This document shows positions 54,190 to 64,000 of a stretch of DNA of 64,000 nt, in pieces. Under the pieces are notes generated by a model that worked only from the letters and a program-made list of their open reading frames with translations, did not search any database and was not told the DNA's origin. Where the stretch lies: NCBI RefSeq assembly GCF_963855985.1, contig NC_087093.1, positions 2,673,501-2,737,500 of the forward strand, given 5' to 3'. Made by a program: the position numbers and the translations under genes. Numbering within the stretch: the first letter of the stretch is position 1; every line of letters starts with the position of its first letter. The DNA comes from Ostrinia nubilalis. Its lineage: Eukaryota > Arthropoda > Insecta > Lepidoptera > Crambidae.

Positions 54190-54974
54190 TCGATCGACGA
54201 AAAAACTTCGAACAATTTGTACCTATTTCAAAGCAAATGCGTTAGCGCGTTTACAATTATTTTTATAGCTCCACCTCCCATCATCAGCCGTATACCCACG
54301 TAGGATCGGGGTCGCATAATTCCAAAGTTTACCGTCAAATTATTTAGGGTACGTCCCGAACTCTGATAGTACAGCAATTTCCATGCCAGCAATAAAAACC
54401 AGATAGGGATTGCTTTTGAAGGGTTTCGGTTATCACGAGCGCGCTCATCAAACCGCGGCGGGGTATGCGATGTACCCGACTATCTGGGCAAACGAAAACC
54501 ATGAATAGTTCCGAGATAAACAGCTCGACTATCGGAATTCGTAACGTTTCATTTTGAAAGTTTTGGGAGCTATTTTGATGGAATTATCTGACTAACCTCT
54601 GTCGAAAGTCCAAAGTTTAGGAATGATACCTTCAGTGTAAACCGGTTCTGATTTGTCAATTCCTATACTAAAATTTTGGAAGGATACACGCCAAAAAAAA
54701 TCGCACCGCGATTTAGACAACCCGATAATCTTACATCAACGCCATCCAGTGGTAATATATTGAACTCTATGCAAACTTATACGCCATGCTGGGATAGATT
54801 TGATAAATAATTTCTTGGTCATTAAATTATTGAAGAAATTGCAAAAAGTAGAGAAATAATTTGTGCGTAAACCTTAAAACTTATGAATTTAATGTCGATC
54901 CCTTCGTTAAAGTGGTTCGCTTTGTCGAGCATTAGCGTCGACTTAAATATCGCAGGTATCTAAATCGCCACATT
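54190..54974. other. Intergenic, nothing recognised
   Basis: No gene or repeat evidence. Confidence 0.4.
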
Positions 54975-54981
54975 GTATTAA

Positions 54982-55652
54982 CACAAAATATAACAGAAGG
55001 TAAACTCCATACTAAGCGCGCTCGAGCCACGCACACATAGACACCGCTCACGTACACGCGATCACAACGCGATCAAGACTGTCTTGGACGAATGCGAGGC
55101 GCGACTGCGTTCGCTTGTGTGACGCTGCACACGCGTTTGTGAAATTATTTTGTTTGTGCGAAAATGAGTGAACAACAAAAAAGGGGTATTATAACATTTG
55201 TTAAGTAGATGGTTGCTTACACTAAACATTAAAAACTACATTTTCGATTTTTAAACTACCAGTTGATTCCGGGAGGTAAGTAAGGTATTTATTTGTATTT
55301 CAATAGTTCGTTTAACGTTGACAAATTGAAAGCCAACTCAATTATTAGGAATATCGAAGTGTTTTAAAGAGGTTTTAGGAATTATTGGATAATAGTGTCA
55401 ACCACCCAAACACACTACGTGATACTACTTCCTTCTCGTGTATTTGTTTGCAAACTATTACTATAATAATAACGTACTAAACATAACTACATAATTATAC
55501 GTGGATATCTGTTATTGTCTTACTTCTATAGTATTAAGAGTAACATTTTTCTATCATAACGAAATAAACGCGACACATGACAAGACAACCCTAGCGCGAC
55601 GGCCGAGCGCTGCGAGGTACATACGTGAGTTTACCTTCTGTTATATTTTGTG
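54982..55652. mobile_element. 671-bp TIR element with 7-bp target duplication
   Basis: CACAAAATATAACAGAAGG plus TAAACTC at the left pairs with GAGTTTACCTTCTG and TTATATTTTGTG at the right (26-bp TIR). GTATTAA flanks both sides (54975-54981, 55653-55659). Both subterminal zones are GC-rich with GCGC/CGAG motifs. The interior is AT-rich and non-coding. Confidence 0.82.
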
Positions 55653-55659
55653 GTATTAA

Positions 55660-58496
55660 TTAGTTAACCACAAACCGGTTTTCGGCGGTTTCGTTGAGCC
55701 TTGTGTGTTCTTTGACTAGTTCATGGCGTGAACTGTGGTTATTATTGTAACTATTCATCCAATTATGGATAGAGTCACAATATTTGTATGCATTCTATGT
55801 TAATCATGTACAATTACAAAAAAAAATCACCAAATTGTCGTCTAATACGTCCAAGAAAAAACAAGCTGTGCTGAGTTTGGGACTAGATGGCGCAGTGAAA
55901 AATTTCAAATGTTTATTAAGTATTTATTTATCTTCTATTGCTCATTGTAAAAACATAGCAAGAGTTGATCCCAAACTAGATTCCCCACTTGAGTCAATTC
56001 CATTTTTTCAAATGATACAATGTTATATTCTATGTCTCGTTAAAAATACTCCGTTCTGTAAGCATTGTTTACCATTTCAAAGTAACCATACTCTTATCAT
56101 TTTCTAGACAAATAAAATAAAATGACAATATATTCCCTAACCCTTATTATACGGAACTTATCGCGGCGACCCATCACAGAATAAAGATATTTGTCCCATC
56201 CACCCTTTTCCAAGTCGATGCCTCGGAGAATACAGAATACCGACTCCAAATATTGATGTGCAACGTTTGTTTTGTATGGGTAACGTCTATTGTTGAATAA
56301 GGGACGTTATTGAAAATTAGATAGGATAGAATAAGCAGATAACTAATAGAATATTATCTCTGATTTGCGAATAATGTTCCGAATAGATATACAATTCAGC
56401 CAGATGTGATATCATAGCTGCAAAGCTAAATTAGATTAGTAAAAAAATCTACCTTCAGTTGCTTGACTCTGACTAAACTCTGCACACGCCCTGCTGTATG
56501 TACAGAACAGGTAATTAATAGGTATGTAAGGTACATACAAAAAAATAGTAGTACAGATAGGAAGGAAAGCAGAAATGATTTATTGTCTATGAGCTATTAT
56601 TCTGTGTTCGTTATGTTTGTGCAAGTACATGCAGTTATACCACAGACGCGCAAGCAGTTTGCCCGCTCCGCTCGCTCAATTGCCTTGTCTACGCTGTATC
56701 CGTTTCACGACTCTGTTTATACAGATGTTGAAGTAAGCAGATGGCAGAACTGAAACGCTAACCTAAGATCGCTTAAATTCTAAACACTTTACAAATCTAA
56801 AAGCTAAAGCATCCCTATAAATCCACAGACATTTCCAATGCACTCTGTTTTCTGCCCTTCTGTTGTTGTATGCAAAACCTCGGCCCCTCCAAAAAGGCTG
56901 ACCGCTGACAGATGTGTGTGAACAACGTAAACGATTTCTTTTTTTGCTTTCCTAGCCGGTCGAGTTTAGCTTATCACGTCAATCTTCACTCGACCACATC
57001 GCCGAGTCACGGCGCTGTTTTGGGGAATCACTGCGATCGAGTCCGTAATAAAGATAGATTTGGCCTTAAGCCATTGTGATTCATGCAACCTGATGAAGGT
57101 CAAGTTTTTGTGTGCTTTTCCGCGTTTTATTTGCCGTAGGTTTTAGGTAAATTGTAACCTCTCTATATCCTGTAGCTGTTGGGATTGACTTACAGGTAGA
57201 ACAAATTTAGTGTAAAACCAATTAGCTTACTTTATTTTTTTCATTTTACTTGGGAGTTTCAACAATGCAGACTTGAATCGATCGACTGCCTATAAAAAAA
57301 AAGTACGGTGCTTTAGATTCATATAGAAATCTTTAAAAAGTTTTGTCACTACGAATTATGATTGAACGTTTATCAGACACATATTATAGTAGCTCATAAT
57401 GTCAGACATCAGGATTGTGACCTCAAAGGTCAGAATCTACACGATAAAATAAAAATCTCATGTAGTGTCTTACGACTAATAACCTATAAAGGCCTTCAAG
57501 ACCACAATAAGAACATTTCAGACTTTCATCTAACGACCATAACGGCCGTATTAAGCTTCGCTATTAAAATTCTTCCCTCATCGATTCCTCGTAAGGACAC
57601 CCTTTAGATTTTAATATCGCACATTCTAAATCACTAAAAAGTCCCAATTTCCGCCACACGCCTTGCAAATATAGGTTGTAAGAGACAGGTTGGCAAAACT
57701 CAATCAGAGTTGTCAAATGTTGAACACGATATAAACTTTTCTCTTGACGAAACATTTTTTGTAAACTTTTTCGGTTCTAGCCTTGTATCAGACGTGTTAT
57801 TGTTGCTCAAAAAGTACCCATTTAAGATGACACAGTAATTAAGCTTAATATGCTATAGTCTCTACATAGCTTTTGATCATTTTTAAACGTTAGGTATTTC
57901 AAATCTATATTATAAACACTATCACTACATAAATGATGTGAAGATGCGGGAACTAACTTAAAAAAAAAATTCTCTACTTTTCATCAATAAGCACGCCTTT
58001 GATTTGCTTTTAATTCCTTTCCAACCCTGACACCCTGTATGAACAAGATATGAAAGTTTCGTATTTTTTGCTGACTCCACTCACTTGATGCAATCTATAC
58101 CCTTGATTTATTCTGTAAAGGAGTGTACTCCTGACCTGACGGGAAAGATTTATGGGGGTATTTTTTCGGCCCAAGGTATATCCTGGCATCTTGAATAATG
58201 TGTGCTGAAATTAGATGATGCTTGTTCTGCGGGTAAATAAATCGTGAGAATGTTCGGAGGCTTAAGCCGTTTGTGTATAGATTTGTTTATAAATTAGCAT
58301 TCCAATTACTTACTTAGTTCAGTTTTTGTGCAGTTCTATTAAGATTTAATTGAACCAGTTTTAGCCAACTTGCGCTGAAAAGAAAATTATTAATTGTATT
58401 ATTAAATACCTACTTACAGCATTTCCGAAGTTTATTACAACACGCATCTCGCACCTGTAGTTTACTCAAGTTTATAATGCATTTTGTAAAAGTTTA
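55660..58496. other. Long intergenic stretch, nothing recognised
   Basis: Frames at 55784-56107, 56463-56753 and 57362-57607 show no domain or splice support. A TIR-end-like ACACCCTGTA at 58028-58037 may be a remnant of a mariner-like element. Confidence 0.45.
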
Positions 58497-58628
58497 TTTT
58501 TATTTTTATGCATAACAAGGCAGGTATTTGACCACAATCGCACCTGATGTTAAGTGGGATGTAGTCTAGGATGGTACATATCTGCCCTGTAAGTGCCTAT
58601 TCACTCTCGCCTTGAAAAGGCCCGTTAA
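58497..58628 (-). mobile_element. LINE 3' end fragment, RVNRHLQG family
   Basis: Minus-strand relative of 23045-23175: reverse complement reads AGGCGAGAGTGAATAGGCAC then TTACAGGGCAGATATGTACC and ends in an A-rich tail (TTTATTTTTATTTTTATG on the plus strand). Confidence 0.72.
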
Positions 58629-59529
58629 GTGTTTTTTTAAAGCCTACTTGCAAAAATAAAATGAGTTTTATTATGATATTAATGCATGTTCGTCTAATGA
58701 TAACCTGTGATCCAAAAAAGTTATTTAAACTACGTTTGAAACAGAAAACCTTTCACTTACTCTTTCAAAAAGAATAAAAATATCCTTTTCCAATAACGGT
58801 AACGATGCAAATCGTCGTGTCGACTCCAAATTATTATTCAGCCTTTGTTTGTCATCAAAGCCATCTCCGGAGATGGCTTTAAAAATCCATTTATATGAGT
58901 TGTATAGAATGAATCGCTCTGAGCGAATTTTTTCATCCATAATATTCTTCGTCTTACCGGTGGGGCAAGATATTGTGGGACACACGGTTTACTAAAATGG
59001 AATGCGAAACTGCGAATATTTTAAGTAAGTACAAGCGCGCGCGCATCTGTGATCACCAAATAAATAGAGCTATTTAAAAATCTAAAGGCGGTTTGTACTG
59101 AGAAACCACATAAGTGCAAATCGCAAACAAAAATAATCTTATCTATTGAAAACAACGGCCAAATGTTTGTCGACTTTCTCTCCAGGGGCTCCATACTATC
59201 GTACAATGTATATTCAAATCGAATCGAACCGAATAAAAACACAAAAAAACATCATCAGATATGTTTTCGCTGAATTTGTTATTTTTTTCGCTACAACATA
59301 TTTTTTCTTAAATAATGATGAAATTGAAATAAAATAAAATGTTGACTGGCCCCCATTCCCTTCAGCAAAGATTTAAAATGTTAATATAATTTTAGTCTTA
59401 TCTTATTTTTCTTTTGTTACCCAAACTCCCGAGCAATATGTCTTTCCAAAACTCAATAGCACAGTGGGTGTGACCGTTGATTCTGTTCGGGAGCGCGCAG
59501 GACAGCAAAGGGGCCGCCCCAGATGTCGC
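58629..59529. other. Intergenic, nothing recognised
   Basis: AT-rich with a GC patch at its right end (59485-59530). No gene seen. Confidence 0.4.
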
Positions 59530-60440
59530 GCCAACAAATTATTTACTACACCCCTTTGTGCGGCCCTGCGTCTCGCGATCAGCGAACTGCTATAGCAATA
59601 CCTTTTGGTGCAGGTGGCAAAAATTTTTAAAAGTATTTTAGCAGTTTCACCAAGCTTGTTCATCTCCGCGAGTTTGCATCGAAAACAAAACACGCGTGAC
59701 TACCCCTCCTGCGGTACTTAATCGACAGGACAATCACGAACGAGTATTGACACACGGTCGTGTATTCTTCACCCATTTGCATTGTAAAGACAATAAACTC
59801 TATGTAAAAACGGTGGTGTAATTAATACTGTGCAGTATTTTTTAACTGCGTGAATAATAATAGAAAAACAAAATATAATTCATGCTTATTCATGTATTTC
59901 CTCCGCCATTTTCCGCAGTTTGGCACCTCACGTCACACATAATTTTACCGAAGTCAGCCCCATGACTTCGGCGCAGTACCTACCGATCACTGACGTTTGT
60001 CAACAAAATGGTGCTCGACTCTTGAGACAAGCTAAATTACACCATATTGTTAACGACATTGAGCATACATTTTTTTAAATACCTTCGCGAAAAAAATCTT
60101 CTGTACGTAGTACTTATTATTATTCTGTGGTTTTAGGCTGGATTTAAAGCAGCCAGAATTCTGGTCGCTTCGACAAATTATTTACTACACCCCTTTGTGC
60201 GGCCCTGCGTCTCGCGATCTGTGAACTTCTATAGCAATACCTTCAGCGCAGGTGGCAGTTTTTCCAGAATTATTTTTGAAGTTTAGAGATTTTGGCTGAA
60301 TTTGAACATTTTCCAGAGACCGAATTCTGGTCGCTTCGACAAATTATTTACTACATCCCTTTGTGCGGCCCTGCGTCGTGCTATGGCAATATCTTTTGGT
60401 GCATGTGGCAAATTTTAAAAGTATTTTGGCAGTTTCAGGG
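59530..60440. repeat. Three copies of a ~110-170-bp repeat, two in tandem
   Basis: ACAAATTATTTACTACACCC then CTTTGTGCGGCCCTGCGTC occurs at about 59531, 60172 and 60341, each followed by GCAATA(C/T)CTT and GCAGGTGGCA-like sequence. The last two are adjacent copies about 169 bp apart and share GAATTCTGGTCGCTTCGAC upstream, which the first lacks. Could be decayed LTR ends or a young local satellite. The 96-codon minus frame at 59403-59693 runs through copy 1 and is not a gene. Confidence 0.75.
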
Positions 60441-60504
60441 TGAATTTGAAAATTTGTAGCCAAAATTCGGCCGAGGATTTTGTGAACAGCGATTTGATAT
60501 AGAC

Positions 60505-60652
60505 AGGCCGCTCACCAAATGGACCGATGATCTGGTGAAGGGTGCGCGCAAAGTACTTGGATGCAGGTAGCGTATAGGACTGGCGTCATTGTGCAAATCC
60601 TTAGGAGAGATATTTTCCCAACAGTGAACGTCATTAGGGTGAAACGAACCTA
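60505..60652 (+). mobile_element. RTE-type LINE 3' tail (GAAC family, diverged)
   Basis: AAATGGACCGATGATCTGGT, TACTTGGATGCAGGTAGCG, CAACAGTGAACGTCATTAGG and GTGAAACGAACC. More diverged than the other copies. Confidence 0.8.
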
Positions 60653-61721
60653 CACAAGATAAAATTTATTTCTGGGTATTATAAAGAATGTAATAAAAAT
60701 ATCACAAAATTAATCTAGGGTCTACATAATCCACGAAAATTTTACGATGTTTAATTTAATTAATTTCCTGCGCAGGGGACCATATTACCATAGAATTATG
60801 TTATAAAACCGCCCTTAAAATAAACTGAGCCAATAAACGGGCTATTGCGACCCCTGCATCTCAATGGCCATCTGCATCTACCTGTCCCTACTTTTGGTGG
60901 AGGTGGCCATGAACTTTTATGGTTATGGCCCGTGTGAGGGCGATGCGTTGCATTATCGCCGTTTTTGGAACCGTATCGGTCATACAGATAGCTGCTTTAG
61001 GTGAGGTGATGGGAAAACTGCAAGATGGTGTATGGTTTGTGTAAAAATACCTACATACGGAAACATTGACATGGAATTTGAAACTTCCGAAATAAATAGA
61101 AAATAATAATAATGGGTAATACAGGTCATCAATTAAAATAACCCGAGCGCTTATGTGTTTTCTATTTTACATTTCCCATTGAGAATTTTTCTAGTGCAAC
61201 TCATATTCCACTGGTAAGAACCTTATCAATGAGGCTCAGGGAATGTGAAAAAGTCTTTTCAAATCTGAAAATTTAATTTCAAAAGTTCTGCTACAAAAAA
61301 AAATAACGAGTGGCTTGACAAGAACTTCTTTCAAATGTTTGAAAAACTTAAAATATCCCACTGCTCTTTAAAGCCACACTTTTTTTCCTTAATTATGTCT
61401 CCTCATGATCTTTCAACTTCAAAGTTTCAAAAGAATGAAAAGTAATAACGAAATAATACATTAACCGCTGAAGGGAGAAGGAAACTCATTGGTGACATTT
61501 TGTTAACTGAAATTCGTTTAAGTTAAAACGCGGAACTTTATGCCGTACCCTATAAATATTCATCGCAATTTAACTCCTTCGAGTTTCCCAGAAATTTTAA
61601 CGGGGAATATTCTACTTGCGATTTGCTTGGTGCCTAATAAGTTGATGTCATATTACAGCGGTTACAATTAGAGGGGACGGAATTCGGAATATTAGTTTTC
61701 TTGGAATTGCAACGAAAATAC
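60653..61721. other. Intergenic, nothing recognised
   Basis: No gene or repeat evidence. Confidence 0.4.
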
Positions 61722-61724
61722 TTA

Positions 61725-61842
61725 GGATGAGTTGCACCACCTAACTTTGACCGTAACTATAACTAAAACCGGTGTTTTTAGTATGGAGTTTGACAGATTT
61801 TTTACGTCTGTCAATGTTATAGTAAGATGGTGCAACCCAGCC
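61725..61842 (+). mobile_element. 118-bp TIR element, GGCTGAGTTGCACCA family, copy 4 (intact)
   Basis: GGATGAGTTGCACCACC at the left, TGGTGCAACCCAGCC at the right, TTA on both sides (61722-61724, 61843-61845), which points to a PIF/Harbinger-like mobiliser. Same 118-bp length as copy 3. Confidence 0.88.
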
Positions 61843-61929
61843 TTAGTGTCAAGACGGAGTCAGGAGCTTTAAGAAAAACTGAATCGCTCTAACAAAATAG
61901 GTATAACAAGAAATATTAATATTAGGACG

Positions 61930-62223
61930 ATGAAAATTTTCTTACCCGCCCCGTGGGATTCTAATGCATTTTTTTTTGTTATTGAATGGCAAAATTACAG
62001 AATATGATATTATCATGATTGTGGCGGACAGCCGCTCGGGCGTGCGGAAATAAGAAAAACCTTCGGTTAAAATGAAGATGTATTCCTGCAAATAAATGCC
62101 CACAACGGCTATCAAAAAAACATCAAACTTCAGAACTAAACAAAAGGTATCAAAAGTAATAAAAAAGTATAAAAAACATAGACAATATAAAAAAGAGGTT
62201 GGTCCACCAATCGGTTCCCAACA
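61930..62223 (-). repeat. Probable 3' LTR of the BEL/Pao element
   Basis: On the minus strand a purine tract GGAGGGGAGGA (62224-62234) is followed by TGTTGGGAACCGATTGG, a typical BEL/Pao PPT/LTR start, directly after the end of the integrase region. The left limit is not defined; no second LTR is in the window. Confidence 0.55.
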
Positions 62224-62239
62224 TCCTCCCCTCCTGTGG

Positions 62240-64000
62240 CGAAGCCACACTACTCTAGGGGTGCACCGACAGGTGGATCAGCCTGGATGGAATGGGAATG
62301 AAGCACCTAAGATGGCATGAACGGTGTAAGGGCTTCAGGGCAATCGGGGTCGGCTGGGTATCTCTGCAGTGGGCTGTTGTTGGGCGTACGTTCTCGGAGC
62401 ATGGCATACAAGGCAGTCTCTACGGGGCGTCATATGCGGAGCCACTGGCGGTTGACAGGACCAAGAAATGCCAGGGTTGGCTCCAGTATCTGCCATGGAC
62501 TTCAATATGTTGGAAGCGCCGACGAAAGCCGTCGCATTGTCGGGAAAAATCTTCAATGGAGCGCCGCGTCGTGCAATAAAACGCCTCCAACGCCATGAGC
62601 GCGCTGTCTGTCGATAAACTGGCCACCAGCTCCAAATGGATCGCTCTCGCAGTCAAGCAGGTGAAGAGTGTGATCCAACGTTTCTCATGCCTTCGCCCCG
62701 CTGTGATGAGAACTGGACCCATGCAATCTAACCCCACGCAAGTAAAGGACGTAGGTGATGCGCTAGTCTCTCCGGAGGTAGGTCTTCAATGGGCGGAGAC
62801 ATGGCTTTCGCTTTATTAAGAATGCACCAGGCACACTGTAGGACGATGGATCGAATGGAGGCCCGCAGATGAAGCACCCAAAAACCTCGACGGACTGCAT
62901 TCATCACGAGTCTTGGTTGGGCGTGCGCAGCTTTCTGGTGGTAATATCTTAACATAAGCCGTACTGTTCTACGCCGGCCATCCAGGAGCATGGGACGCTT
63001 TGTAGAAACTGGAGCTATCGATGCGACCGCGGAGTCGTGCAATGTCTTCATTGTCCATATACGGTGCGAGCTTCCAAATTCGGCTCCGCTTTTCAACTGG
63101 GACAGACCTTTGCAGCGCCTCATATTCCTCCGAGAAGGATTCCTTCTGGTAACTCCTGAATATATGTTGCTCAGCCCTCAGCAAGTCCTCGGCTTCAAGA
63201 GGTTTCAAAAGCTTCACGAAATGACAAGATGAGGATGGACGTCGTGAATGATGATTTAAAAGATTATCCAAACGAGTCGAAATTAATTTTGAATTTATTC
63301 GATTTCTTAGAATTTGGATAAATTGGTGCGCACGGGCAGTAGCACGCACAAATCTCAGCCAAACAGAAAAACGCGTCGAATCTGCTACGACCGGGATAGA
63401 CGTATCTATCGTTATATGAATGCTATCAACGTTCTTAAAGTCTCGAAAGCATTCTTTACTTAGAGCTGACGAAGGTTTAGTATTTTGCCAAAGCTTCAAC
63501 TGGTCGCTGGGTAAGGCCTCATCCCAGCCAACCTTGGCTGTCCAGGTAGCCTGGAGGAGGATTTGTCCGTGAATAGTAAATGGCGATAAAATGCCCATCG
63601 AATCAATCAAACGCATAAAATAGGAAAGTGTATCGCGTTTGATCAACCTGGACGGAACCTCCTCAGGGAACTCAGAACGAAAGCTTAAAACATCACCAAA
63701 TTGACCGCTCGAGAGACGGTCGTCTAGAAGGCGAATAGTTCGTTGTTGTTGAGACCCAAATGATCGCGGGAGTTTAGACACACCGAGTGCCTCAGATTTA
63801 AAATTCTCCCTAACTAAAAAATCTAAGGTCTCTAATGAAGATTGATTCTCAGCAACGTCTAAATGATTGACGAACTCAACCGGCTTGGTTTTACTATTGC
63901 TAGCGCCATGTACCACCCAGCCCAAAAGCGTTAAAGTCGCGACTGGTTGGTTACGCGAACCTGACTTAACTTCATGAGCAATAGTAAGATGCCAGTCCCC
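62240..64000 (-). pseudogene. BEL/Pao pol, internally deleted and frameshifted; runs off the right edge
   Basis: From the window edge the minus strand reads the end of the protease-linked region (NQPVATLTLLGWVVHGAS), then LGVSKLPRSFGSQQQRTIRLL, the linker before RT. The RT palm is missing: the frame passes directly to FPEEVPSRLIKRDTLSYF and LIDSMGILSPFTIHGQ with VGWDEALP, which normally follow RT. RNase H is also missing (next is RFSVWLRFVRATARAHQFI). The integrase zinc-binding region (YYHQKAAHAQPRLVMNA, CAWCILNKAKA; 62728-62990) lies one frame over. The integrase core starts MGLDCMGPV and FTCLTARAIHLELV (62600-62737), then shifts frame to FPDNATAFVGASN (second catalytic Asp). At least two frameshifts, no RT or RNase H core: inactive. 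Confidence 0.85.

Overview
This window is eukaryotic and very probably from a moth or butterfly (Lepidoptera). It is AT-rich, has almost no host coding sequence, and is packed with mobile elements of lepidopteran type: RTE-type LINE tails ending in (GATGAT)n or (GAAC)n, CTAG-terminating Helitron-like repeats, CR1/Jockey-group and R1-clade non-LTR retrotransposons, a tRNA-derived SINE, BEL/Pao and Ty3/gypsy LTR elements, mariner-like palindromes and many short TIR elements. I cannot name the species.

The only host gene I can support is one exon on the minus strand (23755-24121). It holds the start codon and first half of RRM1 of a CELF/Bruno RNA-binding protein, closest to the CELF3-6/bruno-3 type. 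Its donor opens into a TE-filled intron towards low coordinates, and the less AT-rich sequence at 24.1-25.2 kb is its probable 5' UTR/promoter region.

Layout: 0.2-5.3 kb holds small elements, RTE tails (one inside a local tandem duplication) and a 1.05 kb mariner-like palindrome. 5305-12253 is a complete LTR retrotransposon insertion with identical 152-bp LTRs, a GGTAT target duplication and a tRNA-Ser primer site, but only relics of pol and two satellite arrays inside. 14.36-16.69 kb is a four-level nest of elements. 16.8-18.4 kb holds a lepidopteran repeat split by a hairpin-ended element. 18.4-31 kb is mostly unique sequence around the CELF exon. 32.1-36.7 kb is a nearly intact CR1-like LINE. 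42.8-46.1 kb is a decayed DNA transposon with an 8-bp target duplication. 46704-51717 is an R1-clade LINE whose 5' 3 kb is inverted relative to its 3' 2 kb, flanked by a 15-bp target duplication. 52.0-55.7 kb holds three more non-coding elements. 59.5-60.4 kb holds a local ~170-bp repeat. 61.9-64.0 kb is a broken BEL/Pao element that runs off the right edge.

The elements do not form one pathway. The interest lies in insertion mechanism and order: a twin-primed R1 element, a recent insertion of an already decayed LTR element carrying satellites, and a readable nesting order.
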